A stretch of DNA of 64,000 nucleotides from Microbispora hainanensis (lineage in GTDB: Bacteria > Actinomycetota > Actinomycetes > Streptosporangiales > Streptosporangiaceae): the NCBI RefSeq assembly GCF_036186745.1, contig NZ_CP108086.1:1922001-1986000 (forward strand), given 5' to 3'. A program made the position numbers and the translations under genes. Positions 16,742-24,528 of this stretch are shown one piece after another; the first letter of the stretch is position 1; every line of letters begins with the position of its first letter. Below the pieces are notes generated by a model. The model had not been told where the DNA came from, did no database searches, and worked only from the letters and a program-made list of their open reading frames with translations.

Positions 16742-17716
16742 ATGGCCTTCGGAATCACGGCGAAAGTGACCCTCGGCGCCATGGGCGCCGCCGGCGCGGC
16801 GGGAGGCCTGTCCGGCGCGCTCTCGCCCGAGACGCTGTTCGGCGTCTCATACCTCGACGGGGATCCCGACAAGATCCGCGAGGCGGCCGACCGACTGGAC
16901 ATGATCGCCGATGCGATCGACAAGCACTTCCAGCAGGCGCACGAATCCGCCCAGAAAGTCTGGCAAACCAGCACCGACGACGCGGCTGCGGCGTTCCGGA
17001 GGTTCTGGAACGACGACTACGGCAAGGCGGTGCTCATGACCTCTGTCAAGGTCCGGCAGGCGGCCAACGCGTGCCGGGCCTACGCCGAGGTCATCGAGAC
17101 GATCAACTACTTCATCGCATGCTACTGCGCGTACTCGACGATGGTCATGATGTGGACCATCGCCTACCAGCCGATCACCTGGAAGCTCTACCAGGCGATC
17201 ATGCGGAAGCAGGCGAATCTGCTCATCTCACTCTCGAACAAGTGGGTGATCCTCCTTTTACCGGCTCTCGCCACCCTGGCGTACTGGGTGACGGACAGCC
17301 TGTTGTATCCGGTCGGCGAGGTGGCGATCCCGCTGGCGTTCAACACTGTGGCCGGCATCAAGACCGACATGTCCGGCGCCGATGTCCGATCGCTCGACTA
17401 CAACGCGACCGCCTACCGTGAGAACTTCGTCGCGAACGTGGCCTTCAACGGAGTCGCCGACGGGACGGCGGCCGTGATGCGGAATATCCCGGGCCTGAAG
17501 TCGCTGGCCGCGCCCATCACCTTGCCGAACGGGGCCGAACTGAACACCGGCTCGTTCATCCCCCGCATGGCCGGTTCGACCGCGTACTCGATGACCCTGG
17601 ACGTGCAGCATGGCGACAACCCGCTGCCGGGCAGCGAGACCGGGCTCACGGAGGACCAGATGTACCAGAAGTTCATCGTCCACGGCACCCGCAGCCTGAT
17701 CCCGCGGATCAGGTGA
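16742..17716 (+). CDS. WXG100-like protein with membrane segments, possible type VII secretion substrate (324 aa)
   Basis: ATG 16742 follows the previous stop by 3 bp. After a Gly/Ala-rich N-terminus, residues ~38-120 form a helical hairpin of WXG100 type (DKIREAADRLDMIADAIDKHF; KVWQTSTDDAAAAFRRFW). Two hydrophobic segments follow (CYCAYSTMVMMWTIAYQPI; KWVILLLPALATLAYWVTD), then a ~130-residue C-terminal domain that I do not recognise. The layout fits a type VII secreted or membrane-associated protein, perhaps with an effector-like end. Its 3' end overlaps the convergent YbaB-like gene by 8 bp. Confidence 0.6.
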   Translation: MAFGITAKVTLGAMGAAGAAGGLSGALSPETLFGVSYLDGDPDKIREAADRLDMIADAIDKHFQQAHESAQKVWQTSTDDAAAAFRRFWNDDYGKAVLMTSVKVRQAANACRAYAEVIETINYFIACYCAYSTMVMMWTIAYQPITWKLYQAIMRKQANLLISLSNKWVILLLPALATLAYWVTDSLLYPVGEVAIPLAFNTVAGIKTDMSGADVRSLDYNATAYRENFVANVAFNGVADGTAAVMRNIPGLKSLAAPITLPNGAELNTGSFIPRMAGSTAYSMTLDVQHGDNPLPGSETGLTEDQMYQKFIVHGTRSLIPRIR

Positions 17717-18050
17717 AGCGGCGGCGATCCTCCTGCGCGCGCTCTTCCCCGAAGTACGGGCGCGCCACCTCGAGCAGCTTCCGCTCCGCGTCCTCGACCG
17801 CCCGCCGCGACGTTTCCATGATCGTGTCAGCCAGCTCCTGCGAGCCTGTTCTCATGGCCCGGGGATCGATCCGAAGCCCGATCAACTGCCCCGAGCCCGA
17901 CACCCGCACCCTGATCTTCTCGTCCCGGCTCGTCGCCTCGCCGACCACCTCTCCGATCCTGTTCATGACATCGGAGAGCTCTCGCGATGTCGCCTGGAAC
18001 TCCGCCTTGATCCGATCGAACTCGGGATCGCCAGAAAGAAGATCTGCCAT
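17709..18050 (-). CDS. YbaB/EbfC-family nucleoid-associated protein (113 aa)
   Basis: The protein has the size and fold pattern of YbaB/EbfC: an N-terminal helix (FDRIKAEFQATSRELSDVMNRIGEVVG), central strands (DEKIRVRVSGSGQLIGLRIDPRAM) and a long C-terminal helix (ELADTIMETSRRAVEDAERKLLEVARPYFG). Family members bind DNA as dimers; in actinobacteria, divergent copies often sit beside WXG100/ESX genes, as here. The ribosome site is weak. Convergent with the preceding gene. Confidence 0.75.
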   Translation of the reverse strand: MADLLSGDPEFDRIKAEFQATSRELSDVMNRIGEVVGEATSRDEKIRVRVSGSGQLIGLRIDPRAMRTGSQELADTIMETSRRAVEDAERKLLEVARPYFGEERAQEDRRRFT

Positions 18051-18123
18051 GAGGCATTCTTACCTGCCTTCTGGTGAAACCCTGAGCGAGGGGTCAGCCG
18101 GGTGATGCGCGTACGGCGGGCGA

Positions 18124-18161
18124 CCGCTCGCCCAGGTAGCGCCTTGGACCTGGGCGAGCGG
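18124..18161. terminator. perfect 14-bp hairpin separating the type VII-like genes from the biosynthetic operon
   Basis: CCGCTCGCCCAGGT (18124-18137) pairs perfectly with ACCTGGGCGAGCGG (18148-18161) around a 10-nt loop. It lies ~200 bp beyond the last gene of the minus-strand biosynthetic operon and is the only strong structure in the 309-bp gap 18051-18359. There is no T tract. Confidence 0.55.
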
Positions 18162-18359
18162 GCGCCGTCGAGCTCGTGACCCGGACCTTGATCCGGTTTC
18201 GCGCACCTTCACTGATCTCGCCGGACATCGACATGATCAGTCGTGCGCCTCGGTGGCCGCACGATCGGGCCGCCGACCTCGGGCCCCCTCAGGGGAGGGT
18301 CGTGGTGCTCTGGCAGCGGGAAGGTGAGCCTGGACTCGTCGCCAGGGCGGGCAGCATGC

Positions 18360-19169
18360 TCATGACGCACCGCTCCCGGGCGCCGTTTCGAACAGCCGCC
18401 CGTAGCCGGTGATCCCCCGGGCGATCTCGCCGGCCCCGGCCAGGTGCAGGGCGTGCCAGAACAGCACCTGGTTGGCGGTCAGGACGGCGAAGTCCAGCTC
18501 CTGCTCCAGGGCGTCGATGACGCCGACCGCGCGGATGCCGTTCCCGGCGACCAGGACGGCGTCGGGCCGGTGCCCCGCGACGGTGGTGCGAATCCAGTCC
18601 GCCAGGGCGTGCGGGGTGATCAGCTTCTGGTTGCTGGGCAGGCCGCACGGGCCGTGGTGGACGACCGTGAAGCCCTGCTCGGTGAAGTAGCCGGCGCCGA
18701 GCCCGGAGAGCCGGTCGTCGAACCACGGCGGATTGACGATCGCCACCTTGCGGGCGCCGAGTGCGGCGAAGCCGGTCACGGCCGCAGCGGTGGTGCCGGT
18801 CAGCGGGATGCCGCGGGTGTGGCGCCCCAGCCGGTCGAACAGCTCTTTCTCACCGCTCGCTCCGAGGACGTAGGCGGAGCTGGTGAAGCCCAGCGCGATC
18901 ACGTCGAGCGGGGAGGCGGCCAGCAACTCCACCGCGTGGTCGATGTGCGGCGGCTCGACGAAGGCCCGCACCGGGTCGTGCGGAATCTTCGGGTCCATCT
19001 CGCCGCCGGCTCGCATGGCGCCGAAGTGGACGCGCGAGCCGTGCAGGAACACGTCCTCGGGCGCGATCACCTGAAACTCCGACTCCGGGCCCACGTCCGC
19101 GTGCGGTACGACCAGGCCGATGCGCGCCCGGGCCTCCCAGCCGTCCTTCTGTGCTCGGATAGTGTTCAT
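18360..19169 (-). CDS. Asp/Glu racemase-fold protein (maleate isomerase/arylmalonate decarboxylase family) lacking both catalytic cysteines
   Basis: The start at ATG 19169 (MNTIRAQKDGWEARARIGLVVPHADVG) has GAGGAG 9 bp upstream. The fold signature is clear: IGLVVPHADVGPESEFQ, DVIALGFTSSAYVLGASGE, VNPPWFDDRLSGLGAGYF, and DAVLVAGNGIRAVGVIDALE. Family enzymes use one or two Cys in the TSx and CGG loops; here those positions read GFTSS and AGNGI, so neither Cys is present. That argues against racemase, maleate isomerase or normal decarboxylase chemistry. It is the last gene of the adenylation/carrier-protein operon, so it may act late on the product or intermediate. Its reaction is unknown. Confidence 0.75.
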   Translation of the reverse strand: MNTIRAQKDGWEARARIGLVVPHADVGPESEFQVIAPEDVFLHGSRVHFGAMRAGGEMDPKIPHDPVRAFVEPPHIDHAVELLAASPLDVIALGFTSSAYVLGASGEKELFDRLGRHTRGIPLTGTTAAAVTGFAALGARKVAIVNPPWFDDRLSGLGAGYFTEQGFTVVHHGPCGLPSNQKLITPHALADWIRTTVAGHRPDAVLVAGNGIRAVGVIDALEQELDFAVLTANQVLFWHALHLAGAGEIARGITGYGRLFETAPGSGAS

Positions 19170-19197
19170 CTCGGCGTCTCCTCGTCGTCGGGCCGGG

Positions 19198-19884
19198 TCA
19201 GGCGGGCGCCTCGGCGGCCAGCGAGCCGCCACGGACCGTGCCGGTGCCGGCGGCGCTCAGGAAGTTGGGGTGCTTGCGGCGCATGTTCTCCATCACGAAC
19301 TCGTAGGGAACGTCGTCGAAGCCGCCGTGGTCGGCCAGGAACTCCATGCTCTGGCGGCCTTGGTCGTCGAAGGGGTGGTACAGGCTGTCGGCGGTGCCGT
19401 CGAACTCCAGCGGCTTCATCCCGTACAGGCGGCACAGGATCTTGTTGAAGACCGGGGTGGCCTTGACCCATCTGCCGTCCACGTAGACGGAGTTGAGAGC
19501 GTGGAAGAAGACATCCCCGCCGACGTGGGCGCGCAGCCGGTCGGAGGCGAGATGGTTGCGCACATCGCCGTAGTGGACCCGGGCGGGAATGCCCACGGCC
19601 CGGCAGGCCGCCGCGTACAGCGTCGACTTGTGCAGGCAGAAGCCCTCGCGGACGGACGCGGTGTGGCTGGCCCGCAGTCCCTGCGGGGACAGATCGGCCC
19701 CGTACACCTCGTAGAGGACGTCGTCTCGGACGGCGTAGTAGAGCTCGACGGCCAGCCGGCGCTTGTCCGCGCCGCGGTCGCTGACCGCCTCGTCGATGAA
19801 CGACTGGACTGAGTCGCTCTCGTAGTCGAGGAAGCCGGTGGGCGCGGTGAGCCGTCGGAGGTCGCCCGAAGTCGCTGCGTTCAT
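19198..19884 (-). CDS. transglutaminase-like protein in biosynthetic operon (228 aa)
   Basis: It starts at ATG 19884 (MNAATSGDLRRLTAPTGFLDY). The papain-like core is visible: REGFCLHKSTLYAAACRAVGIPARVHYG with the Cys, and VFFHALNSVYVDGRWVKATPVFN with the His. The usual Asp position (DP) reads TP. Transglutaminase-like enzymes in biosynthetic clusters such as andrimid can form amide bonds with carrier-bound acyl groups. That role is plausible here because a carrier protein and an adenylating enzyme share the operon. Hydrolase activity is an alternative. Confidence 0.7.
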   Translation of the reverse strand: MNAATSGDLRRLTAPTGFLDYESDSVQSFIDEAVSDRGADKRRLAVELYYAVRDDVLYEVYGADLSPQGLRASHTASVREGFCLHKSTLYAAACRAVGIPARVHYGDVRNHLASDRLRAHVGGDVFFHALNSVYVDGRWVKATPVFNKILCRLYGMKPLEFDGTADSLYHPFDDQGRQSMEFLADHGGFDDVPYEFVMENMRRKHPNFLSAAGTGTVRGGSLAAEAPA

Positions 19885-19909
19885 GGTCACCCTTTCGTCG
19901 GCTTTCGGC

Positions 19910-21064
19910 TCACAGACCGAGGAGGGAGGCAATGCGGTTGCGCTGGATCTCGCTGGTGCCGGAGTAGATGGTCCCGCCGATCGCGTTGCGGACGTCCCGC
20001 TCGATGCCGGTGGCGGTGAGATAGCCCTGGCCGCCGAAGATCTGGACGGCGTCGAGCGCCGTGCGCTTGTTGGCCTCGCTGACCACGATCTTGGTCGCGG
20101 CGATGTCGAGCGTGGCGTCCTGGCCGGCTTCCACCTTGGCGCCGGTGTCGGTGAGCCACTTGCGGGCGGTCTCCACCGCGATCTTCATGTCCGCGATCTT
20201 GTGAGCGACACCTTGGAAGGCACCGATCGGTGCGCCGAACTGGCGGCGGGACCTGGCGTACCCGAGCACCCGCTCCAGACGGTGTTCCATCTCGCCGAGC
20301 GTGAGGGAAAAGGAGAAGAGGATCTCCCGCTTCATCACATAGTCGAGGATCAGGAAGCCGGCGCCCTCCTGGCCGATGCGCCGTGCGGCGGGCACACGCA
20401 TCCCCTCGAACGTCACCTCGCTCAGCGGGGAGGTGCGCAGCCCCATCTTGTCGAGCGGCTCGCCTACCCGGAGACCGGGGGTGTCTCGCTCGACCAGGAA
20501 GACACTCAGGCCGAACGGGCCGGGCTCGGCGGTCCGTACGTACAGCAGGAAGAGATCGGCTATCGGGGCATTGGTGATGAACATCTTGCCGCCGTCGATG
20601 ACGTAGTCGTCGCCGTCGCGGGTCGCCGTGGTGGAGATGTTCAGGGCGTCCGAGCCGTTGCCCGGCTCGGTGATGGCGTGCGCGGTGACCAGATCGCCCG
20701 TGACGATCCCGGGCAGGAAACGGGACTTGAGCTCCTCGGCGCCGAACGCCTGCAGCGGGACGCCGACGCTGACGATCTGGGTGGAGGCGGAGAAGCCGAG
20801 GCCGATGTCGCGGCAGGTGCGCCCGAGGCCCTCCAGGGCGCGCATCGTGTCGGTCAGGGTGCCGCCGCGGCCGCCGTACTGCGTCGCGAACGGTACGGCG
20901 AGCAGTCCAGAGCGCTGGATTATCTTCCACTTCTCCCAGGGGAACTCCGCGCGGGCGTCCCACTCCTCGACATCTTGGTTGAGTTCGTCCGCCCAGGGGG
21001 CGGTGAGGGTGTACGGGTCCCATTCGATGCCGGCGGTGCGCGGTGCCGACGGTGCGGACGTCAT
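19910..21064 (-). CDS. acyl-CoA dehydrogenase-like flavoenzyme, probably acting on a carrier-bound aminoacyl group (384 aa)
   Basis: This is a full-length ACAD: N-terminal helical domain, the FAD/substrate strand region (TAHAITEPGNGSDALNISTTA; MFITNAPIADLF) and the C-terminal bundle (RRQFGAPIGAFQGVAHKIADM; IFGGQGYLTATGIERDVRNAIGGTIYSGTSEIQRNRIA). The glutamate base of the common YEGT motif is Ser here (IYSGT). The Glu in MKREIL sits 28 residues before the Q of RQFG, the spacing of the alternative base position used by isovaleryl-CoA dehydrogenase and reported for prolyl-carrier dehydrogenases. With a carrier protein nearby, alpha,beta-oxidation of a tethered amino acid is the best guess. Confidence 0.85.
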   Translation of the reverse strand: MTSAPSAPRTAGIEWDPYTLTAPWADELNQDVEEWDARAEFPWEKWKIIQRSGLLAVPFATQYGGRGGTLTDTMRALEGLGRTCRDIGLGFSASTQIVSVGVPLQAFGAEELKSRFLPGIVTGDLVTAHAITEPGNGSDALNISTTATRDGDDYVIDGGKMFITNAPIADLFLLYVRTAEPGPFGLSVFLVERDTPGLRVGEPLDKMGLRTSPLSEVTFEGMRVPAARRIGQEGAGFLILDYVMKREILFSFSLTLGEMEHRLERVLGYARSRRQFGAPIGAFQGVAHKIADMKIAVETARKWLTDTGAKVEAGQDATLDIAATKIVVSEANKRTALDAVQIFGGQGYLTATGIERDVRNAIGGTIYSGTSEIQRNRIASLLGL

Positions 21065-21144
21065 AGGTGTGCCGCCTTCCGGTACGTCGCTGGTCGGGGC
21101 CGGGTCCGCCCCGCTGCCGGCGGGGCGGACCGGATCGCGGAATC

Positions 21145-21519
21145 TCAGTACTGGGAGAAGCCGTCGGAAGACAGCGTGTGCTTCTCGTCACCGCGCAGGG
21201 CCGGGGTGAACACGGAAACCAGCCTCAGATCCTCATAATCGGAGGCCACGAGGTAGTGGGCGTCGTGCTCGTTGAGGGCGTATAAGGTGCCCTCGGTGAT
21301 CTTGAAGCGTTCACCGGACACGGTGACGATCTCGCCGGAGCCGCCGGTGCAGTAGCAGGCCTCGAGGTGACGGCGGTACTGCAGGGCGCTCGTGGTGCCC
21401 TTGCGGACCGAGGTCTCGCACACCGTGAAGCCCATGCCGTCGGCCTCGGTGAGCAGGCGGTAGCTGGTGCCGTTTCCCCACTCGACGGGGACGATCTCAC
21501 TGCTGCTGCGGACAATCAT
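21145..21519 (-). CDS. ectoine synthase-like cupin (EctC homologue) outside an ectoine operon (124 aa)
   Basis: The whole sequence follows EctC: MIVRSSSEI, DGMGFTVCET, RRHLEACYCTGGSGEI, ITEGTLYALNEHDAHYL, LRLVSVFTPALRGDEKH. The residues described as metal ligands of EctC (Glu in HLEA, Tyr in LYAL, His in DAH) are kept, but the VCVFNP loop of true EctC reads VSVFTP and the N-terminal pocket differs. EctC closes N-acetyl-diaminobutyrate to the cyclic amidine ectoine. No EctA, EctB or EctD lies nearby; instead the gene sits between a carrier protein and an ACAD-like gene. A cyclisation of another substrate is therefore inferred. Confidence 0.85.
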   Translation of the reverse strand: MIVRSSSEIVPVEWGNGTSYRLLTEADGMGFTVCETSVRKGTTSALQYRRHLEACYCTGGSGEIVTVSGERFKITEGTLYALNEHDAHYLVASDYEDLRLVSVFTPALRGDEKHTLSSDGFSQY

Positions 21520-21615
21520 GGCAGTCTCCTTATTGAGGTTGGTTGCCTTCCGGAAAATGTTCGGGAGATGCTCCAGGAGCGTCTTCCGGTCTTCCGCCCG
21601 AATTCGGACGCCGGC

Positions 21616-21873
21616 TCAGGCGGCGGTCTTCGTCGCGTTCTCGACGAACGCCGAAATGGCGCCGATGCTGCGGAAGCCGTCCGGGGTCAAAGGGATGTCG
21701 TCGGTCGGGATCGAGTAGGTCCGGGAAATGTGCGAAACGATCCGGACCACGCCCAGGCTGTCGACGACACCGCTGTTGATGAGATCGAAGTCCGAGGTCA
21801 GCTCCGCCGTGTCCTCTCCGTCGAGGAACTCGGCGACGATGTATCCCCGTATTTCGTCAACCAGGGAGGTCAT
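21616..21873 (-). CDS. free-standing acyl/peptidyl carrier protein (85 aa)
   Basis: This small acidic helical protein has the phosphopantetheine site INSGVVDSLGVVRIV; Ser39 is the attachment residue. Its start overlaps the stop of the adenylation gene (ATGA), so the two are translated together and probably act as a pair that loads one amino acid. The next genes in the operon would work on the tethered substrate. Confidence 0.9.
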   Translation of the reverse strand: MTSLVDEIRGYIVAEFLDGEDTAELTSDFDLINSGVVDSLGVVRIVSHISRTYSIPTDDIPLTPDGFRSIGAISAFVENATKTAA

Positions 21874-23360
21874 GCGCGGTTCTCCTTCTGTCGTGCTGAC
21901 TTGATGAGATTGCGGTCGGGTTTTCCGGTGGATGTGCGCGGCAGCGGGGCGTCACCCACGTGCACGGAGGACGGGATGGCATGGCGGGGCAGGCGCTCGG
22001 CGCTGTGCAGGCGCAGTCGCAACGAGGTGAGCGAAGTGCCGGGCCGACGGGTCACCTGGGCATGCAGCCGGTAGCCGGCCTCGGGGTCGGGGATCGCCAC
22101 CACGGCGGCCTCGGCGACGTCGGGGTGAGCCGCCAGGACGTTCTCGACCTCCTGCATGTTGGTCCGCACCCCGCGGACCTTGACCTGGAAGTCGGTGCGC
22201 CCCTTCAGCCAGTACAGGCCGTCTGCGTCCCGGGTGACGAGGTCGCCGGTGCGGTAGAAGACCTCGTCGCCGCCGTCGGGAGCAGGCACGAACACCCCTT
22301 CGTTGCGGGAGCGTTGCAGGTATCCGGAGGTCTGGAACGGCGTGCTCACGAGAAGTTCACCCGTACCGGGACCGTGAAGGACCTGGCCCTCGTCGTCGAG
22401 CAGCAGGGCCCGCACCCCGGGCAGCGGCCGGCCGATGGGGATCCGCTCACCGGCCTCCGCAGGGTCGGCGTCGTAGATGAAGCTGTCGTTGGTCTCTGTG
22501 CATCCGAAGACGTTGTGGAAGCCGGCGTGGGGGAAGGCGGTGCCAAGCTGCCGCAGCAGCGCCTGCGGCAGCGCGTCCCCGGTGAAGATCACTGTGCGGA
22601 CCGCCGGATGGATCGCGCCGTCCTGGGTGAGCAGCCGGTGCAGCATGGGCACGCCCTGCACGAAGGTGACCTTGTGCCGGGTGACCAGTTCCTGCAGGTG
22701 ACGGGCGTCCGCGCTGAACTCCTGTTCGACGAGAACGGCTCGGGCGCCCAGCCATAGCGGGGTCCACACATCCAGCAGGGAGAGGTCGAAGTTCAGGGGG
22801 GCGTAACTCAGCAGCGTGTCCTTCTGGGTCAGGCGGAACCGGCCGGTCGCCCAGTCGGCGAACCGGTCGAAGGCATCGCCAGGGATGGGGACGATTTTCG
22901 GCGTACCAGTGGAACCGGAGGTGGTGAGCAGCAGCGGTGCGGTGGCGGGGTCCACGGCGTCGAAGTCCCGTGCGGCCTGCTCGTCCGGCACGACCGGGGC
23001 GGTGGCAAGGACCCCCTGGTCATCCACGGTCAGCACCCGGGAGCACCGGGCCTGCGCGGCGAGCGCCGCACGGGCGGTGGAGCCCAGTTCGGGCGAGGGC
23101 GCAAGGACCGCGTAGCCGGCCCGGAAGGCGCCGATGAGCAGGGCGATCGTCGCGGGCGTCTTGTGCGCGGGCACGCACAGCGGCTGCCTCCGGTCGAGCC
23201 CGAGACTGTTCAGGACACCGCACAGGTCCTCGGCGACGCCGGCCAAGTGGCGGTACGTCACCTGCTGCTCGCCCCGGATCAGGGCCACCTGATCGGGCCG
23301 GCCTCGGGCGTGCGCGGCCAGCGCATCAAGAAGGCGTGGTGATGGCACGGTTTCCCCCAT
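21870..23360 (-). CDS. free-standing amino-acid adenylation enzyme (AMP-ligase, 496 aa)
   Basis: Adenylation core motifs are present in order: TTSGSTGTPKIVPI (A3), NFDLSLLDVWTPL (A4, with the Asp that usually binds the alpha-amino group), NVFGCTETND (A5), GTGELLVST (A6), YRTGDLV (A7), GRTDFQVKVRGVR (A8) and PRTSTGKPDR (A10 Lys). There is no condensation or carrier domain, so it must load the separate carrier protein encoded directly downstream. The A4 Asp argues for an alpha-amino acid; the exact substrate cannot be read. It is the first gene of the operon. The start codon has only a weak AGGA directly before it, after a long leader. Confidence 0.9.
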   Translation of the reverse strand: MGETVPSPRLLDALAAHARGRPDQVALIRGEQQVTYRHLAGVAEDLCGVLNSLGLDRRQPLCVPAHKTPATIALLIGAFRAGYAVLAPSPELGSTARAALAAQARCSRVLTVDDQGVLATAPVVPDEQAARDFDAVDPATAPLLLTTSGSTGTPKIVPIPGDAFDRFADWATGRFRLTQKDTLLSYAPLNFDLSLLDVWTPLWLGARAVLVEQEFSADARHLQELVTRHKVTFVQGVPMLHRLLTQDGAIHPAVRTVIFTGDALPQALLRQLGTAFPHAGFHNVFGCTETNDSFIYDADPAEAGERIPIGRPLPGVRALLLDDEGQVLHGPGTGELLVSTPFQTSGYLQRSRNEGVFVPAPDGGDEVFYRTGDLVTRDADGLYWLKGRTDFQVKVRGVRTNMQEVENVLAAHPDVAEAAVVAIPDPEAGYRLHAQVTRRPGTSLTSLRLRLHSAERLPRHAIPSSVHVGDAPLPRTSTGKPDRNLIKSARQKENRA

Positions 23361-23504
23361 TCCTGCATCTGTTCATGAGAGAAGCGATTACAGCGGAGGC
23401 GGACGGCGATCGAGTCGCCAAAGAACTCTCGGTGCCTGCGGCCATAGCGCGACCGACCCGGCATCACGACCCGGCATCACGACCCTGTGATCGAGCCGTG
23501 ATCA

Positions 23505-23532
23505 ACTGTACCTTCGATCAATGCATAGTCAA
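23505..23532 (-). promoter_or_regulatory. likely promoter of the biosynthetic operon with overlapping MarR-type site
   Basis: On the minus strand TTGACT (23532-23527) and TACAGT (23510-23505) are separated by 16 bp, a good vegetative -35/-10 pair. Transcription would start ~140 bp before the adenylation gene. The -35 lies within ATACATGCTTGACTATGCAT, which resembles the ATACATG-containing sequence next to the marR start. The rest of the 495-bp gap holds a tandem repeat and the marR terminator. Confidence 0.55.
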
Positions 23533-23680
23533 GCATGTATTTTGATCCGATTCGTCAACCGTCCGGAGGTACTTGACTGCGCATGTTTACGGTCGGGCTG
23601 CACGATGAGGTCGCACCGGTTTCACGGGTGCGGGCCTTCCGGCTCGGTGTGGCGACCAGACCGGAGCGCCGGCCGGCAAG

Positions 23681-23719
23681 CCCTCAATGCGCGCCCTCAA
23701 TGCGCGCCCTCAATGCGCG
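23681..23719. repeat. three perfect 13-bp tandem copies
   Basis: CCCTCAATGCGCG occurs three times in a row without change in the gap between the adenylation gene and the marR terminator. No coding or hairpin role is visible. Confidence 0.85.
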
Positions 23720-23775
23720 ACTGAAACGCCCCGCTGACCGAAACCGGTCATCTTCGCCCGCCCCACGCACGAAAA

Positions 23776-23809
23776 CGCCGAAAGCCGTCCCGGGGGACGG
23801 CTTTCGGCG
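23776..23809 (-). terminator. strong rho-independent terminator after marR
   Basis: CGCCGAAAGCCGTCCC (23776-23791) pairs with GGGACGGCTTTCGGCG (ending 23809). Read on the minus strand the stem is followed by TTTTCGTG. It lies 46 bp beyond the marR stop and isolates marR from the downstream operon. Confidence 0.85.
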
Positions 23810-23855
23810 GGCGATTCGTCCGGGGGCTCAACCCGGAAAGGGGAAACGATGCCGC

Positions 23856-24302
23856 TCAGACCGCGCCGCGCAGCGCCTGGACCGTGCTGCCCAGCTCCGG
23901 GGTGGCACCGGCGGTGTTGAGCGCCGCGCTGAGGACCTCGGAGTAGGTGCCACGCGCCTCGGCGTAGCGCTGTCTGCCGGCATCGACGATGACGGCGTAG
24001 ACGCCGCGCTTGTCGTCGGGACACACGTCCCGGACGGCGAAGCCGGCCGAGAAGAGCCGGCCGACCAGCCGGGTCACCGAGCTCTGCCCGAGCCCGACCT
24101 TGTCAGCGAGCTCCTGCATGCGCAGCTCGCCGTCCTTGGCCTGGACGAGACACTCCAGGGCACGGAATTCGGAGAGCCCTATTCCGTGCCTGCGCTGCAG
24201 GGCCTGGGTGAGCTGACGCTCCACCTGCGCGTGCAGGGTGAGGACCCTCCCCCACACGGCCTGGTCGGACGAGGCGGCCGGCGCCTGAGAGATCGTGGTC
24301 AT
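23856..24302 (-). CDS. MarR-family transcriptional regulator (148 aa)
   Basis: The start at ATG 24302 (MTTISQAPAASSDQAVWGRV) has GGAG upstream. The winged-helix region is typical: LSEFRALECLVQAKDGELRMQELADKVGLGQSSVTRLVGRLFSAGFAVRDVCPDDKRGVYAVIVDAG, with the DxRG wing. It lies divergent from the deaminase/DsbA/SMR genes and upstream of the adenylation operon. Similar ATACATG motifs are found in both control regions, so it probably represses export and biosynthesis until a ligand, perhaps the product, binds. Confidence 0.9.
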   Translation of the reverse strand: MTTISQAPAASSDQAVWGRVLTLHAQVERQLTQALQRRHGIGLSEFRALECLVQAKDGELRMQELADKVGLGQSSVTRLVGRLFSAGFAVRDVCPDDKRGVYAVIVDAGRQRYAEARGTYSEVLSAALNTAGATPELGSTVQALRGAV

Positions 24303-24338
24303 GAAGCAGCTCCATCTCGGGCAGCGCGTTGACACAAA

Positions 24339-24429
24339 GATACATGTTCATGCAAGCTTAACCCACTCGCTTGACTCACGCAGGGGGACCCATGAAGGCT
24401 ACGAACATGCACGTACAAGCAAATGTTCG
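24339..24429. promoter_or_regulatory. candidate MarR operator region between marR and the deaminase gene
   Basis: GATACATGTTCATGCAAGC (24339-24357) resembles the sequence over the -35 of the biosynthetic promoter. Further right, CGAACAT (24402-24408) and ATGTTCG (24423-24429) form a 7-bp inverted repeat. Both lie in the divergent gap where an autoregulating MarR protein would bind. Inference from pattern only. Confidence 0.4.
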
Positions 24430-24528
24430 GCAGGTTGCCGGGGACTCTGACCGCCCGTGGTCCCTGGCCTCCACCGTCGGCGGTGCCGTCCGGCGGAGCC
24501 GGACAACGGCCTGAGACGGGAAGCGAAC

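Noticed and set aside
21145..21519. Calling the cupin ectC and the region an ectoine cluster
   Set aside because: No ectA, ectB or ectD is nearby, the VCVF motif is altered, and neighbours are adenylation and carrier genes.
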